Shown piece after piece: positions 51,406 to 61,034 of a stretch of 64,000 bases of DNA (position 1 is its first letter; every line of letters begins with the position of its first letter). A program made the translations under genes and the position numbers. Under the pieces are notes generated by a model, which was given only the letters and a program-made list of their open reading frames with translations, was not told where the DNA came from and did no database searches. The stretch is from Nitrospira lenta. Its GTDB lineage: Bacteria; Nitrospirota; Nitrospiria; Nitrospirales; Nitrospiraceae. The stretch spans positions 186,001-250,000 of the forward strand of contig NZ_OUNR01000016.1 of the NCBI RefSeq assembly GCF_900403705.1, in the 5' to 3' direction.

Positions 51406-51699
51406 ATGTTTGTTTGGAGTAAACGCCTGGTTGCCGCTCTGCTGGGAAGCTTCATGCTCTTGCTCATGATCTTCCTTTTTCAAGGCGCACCGGATAGCAC
51501 AAGCGGCCTGAAGATCCACACCACCCGCTGGATGGCCCTCAACTATGCCGGCCTCATGATCTGGATCTTCGTCTGGATGATCGACCAGGCCCGCGTCCGT
51601 GGAAAGAATGTCTGGCTCTGGCTCGTGCCGTTCCTCTTTGCTCCGCTGGTGACCCTTATGCTGTTCGTGCTCTTCCTCCAGCGCAAACTGTCATCTTAG
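51406..51699 (+). CDS. Small membrane protein with three hydrophobic segments
   Basis: A 97-aa protein with membrane segments at about residues 7-27 (RLVAALLGSFMLLLMIFLF), 43-60 (ALNYAGLMIWIFVWMI) and 70-92 (LWLVPFLFAPLVTLMLFVLF). CAGGAGGATCTC precedes the ATG, so the gene is probably real. It overlaps the convergent permease gene by 4 bp. Not recognised. Confidence 0.65.
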   Translation: MFVWSKRLVAALLGSFMLLLMIFLFQGAPDSTSGLKIHTTRWMALNYAGLMIWIFVWMIDQARVRGKNVWLWLVPFLFAPLVTLMLFVLFLQRKLSS

Positions 51700-53000
51700 C
51701 GAGTACCGGCCGGCTGAACCGGTACGACAGCTGGGACAACCGGCGCAACTGGACCGGTCGGGCCAAAGGAAATTCGTTCGCGCACGCGCCATACCGCCCA
51801 GAGACCGGGCAGCGCCACCACAAAGGTCAGCAGAAAAAACTGGCCCCACCCGACCGCCGCGACGACATCGGCAGAAGGACGCCCGGCAAACACACGACCG
51901 AGAGCTTCGAGCGAGGACAGCAGCGCAAACTGCGTCGCCGTATACCGCGGATCACAGAGCGACATCACCAAGGCGACAAACGCCGCGGTGCCCATCCCTC
52001 CAGTAATATTTTCAACCATCACCACGCCGGCAAGCAACGCTGCACTCTTCCCCGCCCAGGCCAACACCACAAATCCGAGATTAGACACCGCCTGCAGCAG
52101 GCCGAATAGCAAGAGCGCCTGCACAAGCCCCATCCGTGCCATCAAGAGACCGCCGAACAGTGCCCCCAACAACGTCGCCAGAATCCCGATACCCTTCACG
52201 TACCCGACTTCTCCGGCAGTAAAGCCGATGCCACCGATGAGAAACGCGGTTTGGAGCGACGACGCAAAAGCATCACCAAGCTTATAGAGCACAATCACCG
52301 CCAGAAATCCGACCGCATGGGGACGCGTAAAGAATTCGGCAAGCGGCGCACCGATCGCTTCGCCCATCGTCTTGGGAGCCTCGGCAACGCGGCTCGGCTC
52401 CGGACTCAGCACAATGACAGCGGTTCCGATCACCATGAGCCCTGCCAACAACAGATACGTCGTTTGCCACCCCACGAGATCCGCGACGACCAGCGCCCCA
52501 GCCCCGGCCACTAACAACGCAATCCGATATCCGTTCACCCAGACGGCTGCACCGAATCCCCGCTCCTGCGACTCCAACGTCTCAGTCCGATAGGCGTCGA
52601 AGACAATGTCGAGCGAGGCCGCGAGAAAGGCCACGAGCAGTGCAAAGGCCGCCAGCAACTCCGGATGCTGCCGCGGACTCGTCACGGCCATCAGGACCAC
52701 GCCGAGTGCGACGCAGAGCTGCGTCAGCACCATCCAGCCGCGCCGACGACCCAGCCAGGGAGGAACCAACCGATCAATAACCGGCGCCCAGAGGAACTTG
52801 AGCGTATAGGGCAATCCCACCAGCGTGAAAATGCCGATGGTTTTCAGATCCACCCCCTCTACCGTCAACCAGGCTTGCAGCGTCCCGGCCGTAAGCGCCA
52901 GGGGAAGTCCGGACAAAAACCCAAGAGGGAACATGACCGCCAAACGGCGGTTCAACAAAACAAGCGGTATGAACTTAGAGATATTCATTCGATTCGTCAT
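51696..53000 (-). CDS. MFS transporter, AmpG-like muropeptide permease
   Basis: A 434-aa protein with about 12 membrane segments. The N-terminal part (VMFPLGFLSGLPLALTAGTL, GIFTLVGLPYTLKFLWAPVI, then DRLVPPWLGRRRGW) matches the AmpG family, which imports GlcNAc-anhydro-muropeptides for cell-wall recycling. The motif after helix 2-3 (LGRRRGWMVLTQ) is the AmpG/MFS signature loop. The substrate is inferred from family only. The Met at 52988 (MNISKF) is a possible start. The gene converges on the small membrane-protein gene. Confidence 0.86.
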   Translation of the reverse strand: MTNRMNISKFIPLVLLNRRLAVMFPLGFLSGLPLALTAGTLQAWLTVEGVDLKTIGIFTLVGLPYTLKFLWAPVIDRLVPPWLGRRRGWMVLTQLCVALGVVLMAVTSPRQHPELLAAFALLVAFLAASLDIVFDAYRTETLESQERGFGAAVWVNGYRIALLVAGAGALVVADLVGWQTTYLLLAGLMVIGTAVIVLSPEPSRVAEAPKTMGEAIGAPLAEFFTRPHAVGFLAVIVLYKLGDAFASSLQTAFLIGGIGFTAGEVGYVKGIGILATLLGALFGGLLMARMGLVQALLLFGLLQAVSNLGFVVLAWAGKSAALLAGVVMVENITGGMGTAAFVALVMSLCDPRYTATQFALLSSLEALGRVFAGRPSADVVAAVGWGQFFLLTFVVALPGLWAVWRVRERISFGPTGPVAPVVPAVVPVQPAGTR

Positions 53001-53159
53001 TCATGAACTGCGCGCAAGACGCAGATGGCTCCTGCAGATGAACCCGAAAGCAGAATACCATTGAACAGGATCGCTTTCTCAGCAGAATCTCGAATCCACG
53101 CGGACTCGCGAGAGGGGCGAGCCTGCCGCCATTCGCACGACACCGTGAACCGAATGACG

Positions 53160-53567
53160 CTAACAGGGTTGGCCGTTAAACGCACAGGGTTTGTATCGTA
53201 AAATATCGAAATCGATATTTTCCTGATACACGCGCTCGTTGCCGTTCACGCCGTCCTGCTCGGGATCATTCCACATCGTGTGATCCCACCAATAAAAGAG
53301 CGGTTGGTCCTCGGTCTGGTAGAGGGGATTACCGTAGTTGCTCCGCGCATACTCCTGCACAAGCCGGCCGGTCACATAGTCCACCTGCCCGTTCCCCTTC
53401 AAAGAATAGAGCATGATGAACAACCGCGCTTCATGGTCATAGAGTTCATCGAGCCGCGTGGTCAGCTCCGGCTCAACCGGCAAGACTCCGTGGGACGCGG
53501 TATGGGCGGGCACGATCAAGAGAGAGGCCATCAGCAGTGTACGCATCCAGGTCGCTCGTGAGACCAT
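53160..53567 (-). CDS. Exported protein of unknown function
   Basis: A 135-aa protein with a signal peptide (MRTLLMASLLIVPAHTASHG within the first 30 residues). The mature part is acidic and aromatic (LTTRLDELYDHEARLFIMLY, FYWWDHTMWNDPEQDGVNGN) and ends with two cysteines (CAFNGQPC) that could pair. No known domain was recognised. GGGAGG lies five bases before the ATG at 53567. The gene lies just beyond the 3' end of the adhesin pseudogene but is unrelated to it. Confidence 0.65.
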   Translation of the reverse strand: MVSRATWMRTLLMASLLIVPAHTASHGVLPVEPELTTRLDELYDHEARLFIMLYSLKGNGQVDYVTGRLVQEYARSNYGNPLYQTEDQPLFYWWDHTMWNDPEQDGVNGNERVYQENIDFDILRYKPCAFNGQPC

Positions 53568-53589
53568 CTCGACACCTCCCGGCAAGGTG

Positions 53590-55020
53590 GGTCACTTTAT
53601 CGGGCACGAGGCGCACTGTCAATTCAGCAGAAGCGCCACGCGCCGTGGCATTGAACCTCGCCCCTGCCGGCAAGCCGGTCGCGCGGTACCCCAGCGGCTG
53701 TGCCGGGAGGTCCGAATAGGTCGCGGCCATCGTGAGCCGCAACTCAGCCTCTTCGTTGACCACCTTGGGCCCAATCGGATGGAGCGTCGGCGGAGTAGTG
53801 GTCAGTTCTTTCACGTCGACCGTCATGCGGCGAGTCGCGGACAAGACCGGCGTCCCGGCATCCGTCACAATCACGGCTATCGTGTAGCGGCCCACCGTCT
53901 GTGTGCGCGGGACCGCCCAACTCAAGACGCCGATGTTCGCATCAATACTGGTGCCGCTCGAGGCGCCTGGTGCGAGACGGTAGGTCAAGACGGTGGATTC
54001 CGGCGCGCTGTTCGAATCGCCCGGATCCGTGGCCACTACGTGAACCGTCAACGTGCGCCCCTGCTCCACCGTCTGTGCCGCCATCGGCGCGATCACCGGC
54101 GCATCGTTCGTCGGCGTGATGGTGAGCGTGACGGTCGCGCCTTCGGCGACGGTGTAGGCATCATTCACCGCGACGGGCGCCGCCGTCGGGTGCCCGTTCG
54201 TGAGCAGCACGTTGTCGAGGACGATGGTACTGGTGCGGTCCCCAAACCCGAGCAGATCGAACGAGAACCGGGCCCCTGCTCCAGCCGTGATACCGGTCAG
54301 GTCAATGTCGACGAGCACCGGTTGCGTCAGATCCAACGTGGAACCGGAGAGGGCGCCAGTCGAGAGGCTCACACGGTTGCTGAAGCGGACCGTGCCGTCC
54401 TGTTGGAGATTGAACAGCGAATCCGTCTGCGTCAGGCCCGCGGTCACACCGGCGAGCGGCGTCAGGGTGCCGGATTCGAGGGGCGCCACTTCGAAGGCGT
54501 CCTGGGGACGGGTCAGGGGACTGGCTCCGGGCGGAGCCGGTGCCTGTCCCCGGTTCTGTCGATGATGCCACGGCTCCGAGATCCAGCGCCGAGGGCAATC
54601 GCCGGATGCCGGGATCAATGGAACCAGCCATGAGGCGCGTGCCGTCTACGGCGGAGCTGACGTGGTCCAATCCCATGACATGCCCGAGTTCGTGCATGAG
54701 CACGGTCATGAGATCGATCTTGCCGGCAGCGGCACGGCCCTCCAGCGCCGTGAACTGCCAGGGATTCGCGCCGACCACAAACTCTTCGTTCGTCAACGGG
54801 GTTGAATCGATGAACCACCCATACCCAGCGGCATCGGTATCCAATGTGATGGTCGTGCCGGACGTGAGCGCCAGGTACCCATCAGCCAGATCGGCGATGG
54901 TAATCGTGGCCTGGTTGAGCAAGGCAAGTTGATCGGACGTCAGCCCAAGGAAGCCGCTGCCAAATGCATCGACTTGATTGACCAAGTTCCGATCAGTCAG
55001 TACAGTTTGGCTACCGAAGG
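53590..55020 (-). pseudogene. Matrixin/cadherin-type adhesin pseudogene, copy 2
   Basis: A minus-strand remnant of a large surface protein. From about 55000 it reads LGLTSDQLALLNQATITIAD, then DTDAAGYGWFIDSTPLTN and the zinc-protease motif MTVLMHELGHVMGLDHVSSA. A one-base difference near 54530 shifts the frame; the next frame continues with TVRFSNRVSLSTGALSGSTL, a cadherin/VCBS-like stretch (VAVNDAYTVAEGATVTLTIT joined abruptly to PTNDAPVIAPMAAQTVEQG) and Ig-like repeats, stopping near 53600. The upstream end runs into the antisense of the FKBP gene, so there is no real start. Parent type (LEPR-XLL or cadherin giant protein) is inferred. Confidence 0.72.
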
Positions 55021-55027
55021 AGAGATG

Positions 55028-55678
55028 ATGCTGAAGCGCATTCTGATTATCCTGGTTCTCGTTCTGACTCAGGCCGGGTGTGATACCAAATATGGGGAGG
55101 ACCTGTCCCCTTTTGTCCGAGGTAAGCTGGACGCTCAGGGACAACTGGACGTCCAGCGGCAGAAGCGGGAACTGCTTCAGATTGAGGACATCAAGGTTGG
55201 AACTGGTCCCGTCGCCGCTTGGGGACGACGTCTCTCCGCCGATTTGACTGTTCGTTACACCGACGGCACTCTGGTCTATCAAGGCCTGATCTACACTTAC
55301 GTTGGATTCGTCGACATTACCGGCATCGAAAATGATATCCGAATCGGTCCATTTCTCACGGGAATCAACGGAGGCATTCAGTTGGGACTGAACGGCATGG
55401 CCGTTGGTGGTCAACGCCGATTCACTGTCGACAGGAGTTTGGTCTGTTTGAATATCAAGATGGATGCCGGTCCCAACGCTACTTGTGGCCTGATTGAGCG
55501 AATCAAAGTCCGAAAAGAAAAATTGATTGTGGAGGCCGCCCTCATCGAATCCTGCATTCCCTTGAGCTTCCGCGCCATCTATATGAATGGGGAATACCTG
55601 CTGCATTTCCGAGCCGGTTGCCGCAATTCCGATCTGCCTCGACTCGCCCCCAGCGCTCCCATTTGGCACGTTTACTAA
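55028..55678 (+). CDS. FKBP-like lipoprotein, copy 2
   Basis: A 216-aa paralogue of the protein at 13944. Signal MLKRILIILVLVLTQAGCDT has its lipobox cysteine at residue 18. The FKBP-type domain has LLQIEDIKVGTGPVAAWGRR, LTVRYTDGTLVYQG and LGLNGMAVGGQRRFTVDRS, ending VRKEKLIVEAALIESCIP. As in copy 1, several usual active-site aromatics are not evident. The second of two ATGs is chosen because AAGGAG precedes it at 5-6 bp. The ~70 bp upstream are nearly identical in both copies and overlap the adhesin remnant, so the pair moved as one block. Probably a periplasmic or outer-membrane chaperone-like protein. Confidence 0.78.
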   Translation: MLKRILIILVLVLTQAGCDTKYGEDLSPFVRGKLDAQGQLDVQRQKRELLQIEDIKVGTGPVAAWGRRLSADLTVRYTDGTLVYQGLIYTYVGFVDITGIENDIRIGPFLTGINGGIQLGLNGMAVGGQRRFTVDRSLVCLNIKMDAGPNATCGLIERIKVRKEKLIVEAALIESCIPLSFRAIYMNGEYLLHFRAGCRNSDLPRLAPSAPIWHVY

Positions 55679-56010
55679 GTTGTTCCACTGCTCCTGTGCA
55701 GACACAACGAGTGAACCGAGAAAAGAAAATGGGACAGGCTGAGCTAGCCCCACTTTCTTACTTCAGCAATGTAATGTCTGTCTGCGCTATCTGGATGGGA
55801 GCAATACCGGTCGTCACACCAACAGATTCAGCCTGAAGCTGCAAGCCGCCCCTAGCAAGCGAACATTATCGATGTAGATTCGGTCAGTACCCACATCGCA
55901 GGCGACCGTCACGAAAAGGCTCCCGACCATTTTTATCTTCCATCAGCTCCCTTCTCTTGCCCATCTCCCACCTTGCCCCTCTCGCAACCCCTCCCCTATA
56001 ATGCCACCGG
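55679..56010. other. Intergenic region before mtaB
   Basis: 332 bp downstream of FKBP copy 2. The sequence shows no homology to the region beyond copy 1 and no supported gene. The mtaB-miaB promoter should lie at its right end; no clear hexamers were found. Confidence 0.45.
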
Positions 56011-57360
56011 ATGATCACGAACACTGCACAACCACGCGCCTCGCTGCATACGCTCGGCTGCCGGCTCAATCAAGCTGAAACTGCCGTGCTCGGTGAACGA
56101 CTGCGGCAAGATGGCTATCGCCTGGTGGCATTCGGTGAACCCACTGACCTTCTCGTCCTCAATACATGTTCTGTCACGGAAGACGCCGAACGGACCTCCC
56201 GCTATCTCATTCGCAAGACACTCAAACATTCGCCCAACGCCTTTATTGCCGTGACCGGCTGCTATGCGCAGACGGGACCGGAAGGATTGAAGAAACAGGC
56301 TGGCATCGACCTGATCGTCGGCAATCAATACAAGCTCGACCTCCCGACCTTTCTGCCGCCCAGCGATCGTCTGCAGAAGCACGCGGCACCGGTCGTACAT
56401 CGCACCAAGACCATCGCCCCGGAGGATTTTGAACTCCCCGAGTATGGAACGCCAGACTCCACCCGCGCACCACTCAAGATTCAAGACGGCTGCAGCACCA
56501 TGTGCAGCTTCTGCCTGATTCCCTTTGCGCGAGGCCGGGAACGAAGCCGTCTGCTCGACGATCTGTTGCGCGAGGCCGAGCTGCTGGCTGAACAGGGAGT
56601 TCGGGAAGTCGTTCTGACCGGCGTGAACATCGGACAATACCGCCAGGCCGGCGCAGATCTCTGCACTGTAATCGCACGGCTGGAAACCATTCCCGGTCTG
56701 GAACGCATCCGTATTTCCTCCATTGAACCGACGACGGTCACTGATCAGTTGCTGGAGCTGATGGCCTCGTCATCCAAACTTTGCCCCTATCTCCACATTC
56801 CTCTCCAAAGTGGAGACGACGGCATCCTAGCCGCGATGAACCGATCCTATTCCGCACAGGACTATGTTCGGTTGATTGAGCGAGCCTTACACAAGATTCC
56901 CGATCTGGGACTTGGCACAGACATCATGGTCGGCTTTCCCGGGGAAGACGAAGCGGCCTTCGGCAATACGCTGAAGCTGGCCACTGAACTTCCCTTTGCC
57001 TATTTCCATGTGTTCCCATTTTCCCCAAGACCGGGAACCGCGGCGGTGAAGCTGGCCAATCCCGTCGCGGTAACGCAGATGAAAAAACGAACCGCCATCT
57101 TAACGAGTCTGTCGCAAGCCAAACGCCTCGCCTCTCACGACAGGCATATCGGAACGACGATCCCGGTCTTGTTCGAAGCCGGCCTCCATGACGGTTTTGC
57201 GCTGGGTACGACGGCTAACTTTCTGAAAGTCGCCGTCCCGTCTCAGTCCGAACTCACAAACCAGGTCCATCCCGTCACCATTACCGCTGCCAGCGAACGC
57301 TGGGCTGTCGGCCACCTGGCTACGCATCATGCCACGACAACGACATTACAGATGCTATGA
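56011..57360 (+). CDS. mtaB: tRNA t6A37 methylthiotransferase
   Basis: Radical-SAM enzyme that converts t6A37 to ms2t6A37 in tRNAs reading ANN codons. The 449-aa protein has the UPF0004 domain (LHTLGCRLNQAETAVL, NTCSVTEDAE, VTGCYAQ) with three Fe-S cysteines, the radical-SAM CxxxCxxC (DGCSTMCSFCLIPFARGRER) and a C-terminal TRAM-like region. The HTLGCRLN signature separates MtaB from MiaB (FGCQMN). The stop overlaps miaB by ATGA, so both tRNA-modifying enzymes are made together. Confidence 0.92.
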   Translation: MITNTAQPRASLHTLGCRLNQAETAVLGERLRQDGYRLVAFGEPTDLLVLNTCSVTEDAERTSRYLIRKTLKHSPNAFIAVTGCYAQTGPEGLKKQAGIDLIVGNQYKLDLPTFLPPSDRLQKHAAPVVHRTKTIAPEDFELPEYGTPDSTRAPLKIQDGCSTMCSFCLIPFARGRERSRLLDDLLREAELLAEQGVREVVLTGVNIGQYRQAGADLCTVIARLETIPGLERIRISSIEPTTVTDQLLELMASSSKLCPYLHIPLQSGDDGILAAMNRSYSAQDYVRLIERALHKIPDLGLGTDIMVGFPGEDEAAFGNTLKLATELPFAYFHVFPFSPRPGTAAVKLANPVAVTQMKKRTAILTSLSQAKRLASHDRHIGTTIPVLFEAGLHDGFALGTTANFLKVAVPSQSELTNQVHPVTITAASERWAVGHLATHHATTTTLQML

Positions 57361-58691
57361 CGAACAAGACCACGCCACCTCTCGTTCATATTGAAACCTT
57401 CGGCTGTCAGATGAATGAATCTGACAGCGAGCTCGTCCGCTCATTGCTCAAACAGGACGGGTTCGCCTTCACCGAAGACCGTGAGCGGGCCGATGTGATG
57501 CTGATGAACACCTGCGCGATTCGGGAGAACGCGCACAACAAGGTCTACGGCCATCTCGGAGAATTGCAGGCGGTCAAGAAAGAGCGGCCGCTCGTCGTCG
57601 GTGTGTTGGGTTGTATGGCGCAAAGCCTCAAAGATGAGTTGACGAAAAAAGTGCCGCTGATCGACGTGCTCGCCGGTCCCGATGCCTATCGCCAGCTCCC
57701 CATGCTGATTACAAATGCATTGCAGGCGCAGGAACAGGGGTTTGCCAAGAAGTCTTTTGCCCTGGACCTTTCTGAATACGAAACCTACGAAGGGGTGCTG
57801 CCGGATCGTGAAGGCGGGGTCAATGCCTGGATCACCGTCATGCGCGGTTGCGACAATTTTTGCAGTTTTTGCGTCGTCCCCTATACCCGCGGACGTGAGC
57901 GTTCACGCGATCCTCAGAGCGTCCTGGTCGAAGCGCAGCAAGCCGCAGCCCTCGGATACAAACAAATTACGTTGCTCGGGCAGAATGTGAACTCCTATCG
58001 TTCCGGAGACTGGGACTTTGCCGCACTCATCTCTGCCGTGGCCGACACCCCTGGTATCGAACGGGTCCGCTTCACTTCGCCACACCCTAAGGACTACCCG
58101 CGTTCACTGATCGAGGCGATCGCCGCACACCCAAAGATCTGTAAGCACATCCATCTGCCGCTCCAATCCGGGAGCGATCGCATTCTCGACCTGATGGGAC
58201 GCGAGTACACCGCCGCCGATTATTCCAAGTTGGTTGACCAGATCAAGGGAATGATCCCGGATATCGTCCTGACCACCGACATCATCTGTGGATTCAGTAC
58301 AGAGACTGAGCAAGACTTTGAGAGCACCTGTCGACTCGTCGAACAGACCCGATTTCATTCAGCCTTTGTCTTTGCCTACTCTGAACGGAAGAACACCATC
58401 GCCGCCAGAAAGTTTCAGGACGACATACCGGAAGAGGTGAAAGGCAATCGCGTCAAACGGCTTGTGGAGCTTCAGCGCGAGATCGGCGGGGCAAGGAATC
58501 GTGAATATGTTGGCCAGACGCTCCCCGTTCTCGTCGAACGGGAAGCCACCCGTTCACCTAACCGCTGGATGGGTAAAACCGACGGAAACATTGCCGTCAT
58601 TTGGGATAAAGCCCTTGAACCGCTCCAACCTGGCGCACTCACGCATCGTCGGATCACCGACTCATCGGTTGCCGCACTATTCGCTGAGTAG
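57357..58691 (+). CDS. miaB: tRNA-2-methylthio-N6-dimethylallyladenosine synthase
   Basis: Radical-SAM methylthiotransferase acting on i6A37 of tRNAs. The 444-aa protein has the UPF0004 domain (HIETFGCQMNESDSELV, NTCAIREN, VLGCMAQ), the radical-SAM motif (MRGCDNFCSFCVVPYTRGRE), HIHLPLQSGSDRIL and a TRAM domain near the end. Both sets of three cluster cysteines are present. It overlaps mtaB by 4 bp. Confidence 0.96.
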   Translation: MTNKTTPPLVHIETFGCQMNESDSELVRSLLKQDGFAFTEDRERADVMLMNTCAIRENAHNKVYGHLGELQAVKKERPLVVGVLGCMAQSLKDELTKKVPLIDVLAGPDAYRQLPMLITNALQAQEQGFAKKSFALDLSEYETYEGVLPDREGGVNAWITVMRGCDNFCSFCVVPYTRGRERSRDPQSVLVEAQQAAALGYKQITLLGQNVNSYRSGDWDFAALISAVADTPGIERVRFTSPHPKDYPRSLIEAIAAHPKICKHIHLPLQSGSDRILDLMGREYTAADYSKLVDQIKGMIPDIVLTTDIICGFSTETEQDFESTCRLVEQTRFHSAFVFAYSERKNTIAARKFQDDIPEEVKGNRVKRLVELQREIGGARNREYVGQTLPVLVEREATRSPNRWMGKTDGNIAVIWDKALEPLQPGALTHRRITDSSVAALFAE

Positions 58692-59155
58692 TCTCAAGTA
58701 AGCCCTCTGCACATCATCTCAGTTGCCGTCACATCCGCTACTTCTTCATCAGCACACACTCGTCAACATAGGAACATTCTTGCACGTCTGCTTTAGGTAC
58801 TGAACATTTTCTGACACGCTTTCGTCAAAAACCACTCACAATCTCGAAGTATTCTTTGGTATCCACTCCTCTGCCCTGCTTTTCAAAACGCATGAAGCCC
58901 ACTCAGTCACACGCAATATTTTCTATCAATAGATCACGCAAACAATTGTTTTATTTAAAAAGATCATCTACAACATCTCCTAGATCTTTTACGAAGATGC
59001 AGTCCACGCCGTCCCGCGTGAAAAGATTTCCTCATCACACTAAAATATTTTTCCTCTTACTTCTCAATGGCATGCCAATTGCTATCCGAGAAAGAACAGA
59101 CGTGATCAAAAAGAGTTACTCGATATATTCATCATCTAACTAAGCGGATTGACGC
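58692..59155. other. AT-rich intergenic region
   Basis: 464 bp, clearly AT-rich between about 58850 and 59150. A 95-codon plus-strand frame exists (58856-59143), but its Ser/Lys-rich, low-complexity product has no ribosome-binding site or family resemblance. No RNA gene was recognised. The low GC suggests foreign or promoter-rich DNA. Confidence 0.45.
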
Positions 59156-59239
59156 ATGACACTCGAGACAATTATTTCACTGGGCGTTTTGGGATGGATG
59201 ACGGTAGGCATGGTGCTTATGGGCCTCGGCATCTGGTAA
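59156..59239 (+). CDS. 27-aa single-pass membrane peptide (putative)
   Basis: A tiny open frame encoding MTLETIISLGVLGWMTVGMV followed by LMGLGIW. Nearly the whole peptide is one transmembrane helix, like known small membrane-complex subunits. The clean amphipathic start and the stop directly after the helix argue against chance, but the ribosome-binding site is weak. It lies 84 bp before the lipoprotein gene. Function unknown. Confidence 0.42.
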   Translation: MTLETIISLGVLGWMTVGMVLMGLGIW

Positions 59240-59323
59240 CCCTCCAAGCGCCAGTTACGCATCTAGCTAGATAGTCCCCTTGCACACGCCGATACTTTTC
59301 TACCCATCGAAAAAGGAGCAGCC

Positions 59324-60304
59324 ATGCACCCCCTTCGAAACAAGCCGACCCACTATACGACCACAGGATTGCTTCTGGGAGCCGTACTCTTGAGCGGCTG
59401 TTCCATAATCTCGGGATCGCAGTCCATGCATCAGAGCGCCAAAGGCTCCGTCTACCTCGAAGAAGTTTCTGAATGGTCCTTCGAAGCCAACCACCCGACG
59501 ATAATCGATCAGAACACGATGCTGAAAATTGTAAAAGGTGTCGTCACCGAAGAGGCCGTCTCGGCCTCGACCAGAATGCCCGCGAGTGGCAGTAAGCCGA
59601 TGAGAGTATTCAGCGATGGAGATGCCGAGTTTCTCGCTCCCCTGCTAGCCCAAGGATTGTCGCGAGCGAAACCGGAACAGATTGTCGGTTTCCGTGTATC
59701 TTCATCGGCAGGGTCAGGCGCTGCACCCACCGCGGGCACCCTTTACGTGCAACATGGCGCGGCCTATTTCACCCTCTCATCTCCCAAGGGGATGAAAGCC
59801 GCCGGGTTCATGCCGAGATCGGCCGCCCATATCGAGTCGGCGCCCTCATTTGCGGCCAACGGTGCCGCCGGTGCTATGTCGATGGTGATTGACTATGCGG
59901 CATTGGCCAGGGCATCCATGCCGGCTGCGATGCCCGTAGCGGCTGCAGCCCCTGCGCCTGGTGCACAGTCTGCCTTTTCAGCCCCGGTGAAAGTCACCGC
60001 CAGACAAGATGCTCCCGCATCGACTTCGGCTGTCGCGATCAGCGAGATGGCCGCGTCTGCCGACAAACCGACAAGTGATCTGACCACCGAAGATATCCTC
60101 AATAGGAATTTGGAGGAACTACGCCAAGCGAAAGAGGCTGCCGCCCTTAAGGAATCGGAACTCAAAATCCTGCGCAAGGAAACCGAGTGGATGAAGAAAG
60201 AACTGCGGGAACGCACCGCCGAACGCGATGCGATACGAGCCAAGAACGTAGCATCGAAAACAGCGCCTAAAAAGAAGCCCGCGGAGCTTCAGCCGACTCG
60301 ATAG
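59324..60304 (+). CDS. Coiled-coil lipoprotein of unknown function
   Basis: A 326-aa lipoprotein. The signal ends in the lipobox LLSGCSII. A globular N-terminal part follows (VYLEEVSEWSFEANHPTIID, AEFLAPLLAQGLSRAKPEQI, GTLYVQHGAAYFTLSSPKGM), then an Ala/Pro-rich linker (about residues 190-240) and a C-terminal charged coiled coil (ILNRNLEELRQAKEAAALKE and onward), ending with a Lys/Pro tail. AAAAAGGAG precedes the ATG. It probably faces the periplasm from the outer membrane. No family was recognised. Confidence 0.75.
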   Translation: MHPLRNKPTHYTTTGLLLGAVLLSGCSIISGSQSMHQSAKGSVYLEEVSEWSFEANHPTIIDQNTMLKIVKGVVTEEAVSASTRMPASGSKPMRVFSDGDAEFLAPLLAQGLSRAKPEQIVGFRVSSSAGSGAAPTAGTLYVQHGAAYFTLSSPKGMKAAGFMPRSAAHIESAPSFAANGAAGAMSMVIDYAALARASMPAAMPVAAAAPAPGAQSAFSAPVKVTARQDAPASTSAVAISEMAASADKPTSDLTTEDILNRNLEELRQAKEAAALKESELKILRKETEWMKKELRERTAERDAIRAKNVASKTAPKKKPAELQPTR

Positions 60305-60317
60305 GAGCACGCCATAT

Positions 60318-61034
60318 CTACAAGAGCTCCAGCAACTCCGGCTGGAGCAAAACCACTTCACTAGACAGGGGTTGCCGAAAGTTCATTCGACAATAACACG
60401 CATACGTCACATACGTATCTTGCAGACAATACCGGGCCAACTCCTGTCCCTGCCCCTTCTCCCACATCTCTGCCACCTGCGATCCGCTGCCCGACTTGGT
60501 TTCCACATGAAGCGCGCGCGCTAACACATCCAGCTTGACCCACCCCCGCGTGTCCCAGTTACTCCAGATCGCCATCGTGTCATAGACAGGTTCGGCCCGA
60601 AACTTCGCCAGACTGATGTCGTAGCTTGGTTTCACCTGGTGAATTATCGATCGCTTTTTAATAAACGGCAGATCGAATCCGAGGCCGTTATGAGTAATGA
60701 ACAAGGTAGGCCGGTCCTGCGCAATCCTGGCCCAGAACTGACGGAGTAGTTCCTTTTCATTGCTCCCATACCAGGCCACCGCACTGCGCGCTTCCATCTG
60801 ATCGGAAAATTCGAGCAGGCCGATGCAGACAATCTTACTGAAGGTCCCATCGAACGCCGATTTGGCATACTGCTCATCTTCCGCATGACGCGCTTCTTCA
60901 GCGGCACCGGCTTCAAAAAGATCCATCCCCCCGTGCCTGGACGATTCCTCTTCTGGCGGGTGCTCTTTTCCGACCAAATGTGCCCATTCCGCACGCGGCG
61001 CTTGAATCGTCTCAATATCCAATACGACTTTCAT
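60318..61034 (-). CDS. DEDD-type 3'-5' exonuclease, PolB-like
   Basis: A 238-aa exonuclease-like protein. Exo I is MKVVLDIETIQ (Asp and Glu), Exo II lies in ITHNGLGFDLPFIKKRS (Asp), and Exo III is ARYCLQDTYVTYACYC (Tyr/Asp pattern). The arrangement fits the 'predicted 3'-5' exonuclease related to the PolB exonuclease domain' family (PF10108). It should act on single-stranded DNA or RNA ends in the cytoplasm. Its start overlaps the mutT-like gene by 4 bp, placing it in the mutY-mutT operon, which supports a repair role. Confidence 0.85.
   Translation of the reverse strand: MKVVLDIETIQAPRAEWAHLVGKEHPPEEESSRHGGMDLFEAGAAEEARHAEDEQYAKSAFDGTFSKIVCIGLLEFSDQMEARSAVAWYGSNEKELLRQFWARIAQDRPTLFITHNGLGFDLPFIKKRSIIHQVKPSYDISLAKFRAEPVYDTMAIWSNWDTRGWVKLDVLARALHVETKSGSGSQVAEMWEKGQGQELARYCLQDTYVTYACYCRMNFRQPLSSEVVLLQPELLELL

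Noticed and set aside
53458-54633. 391-codon plus-strand frame opposite the adhesin pseudogene
   Set aside because: Arg-rich translation with no domain; typical antisense of a GC-rich coding remnant.
54302-55753. 483-codon minus-strand frame spanning FKBP copy 2 and the matrixin remnant
   Set aside because: Only the part left of about 55020 resembles a real protein; the rest is antisense of the FKBP gene and the junction is accidental.
58856-59143. 95-codon frame in the AT-rich region after miaB
   Set aside because: Low-complexity Ser/Lys-rich product, no ribosome-binding site, composition unlike neighbouring genes.
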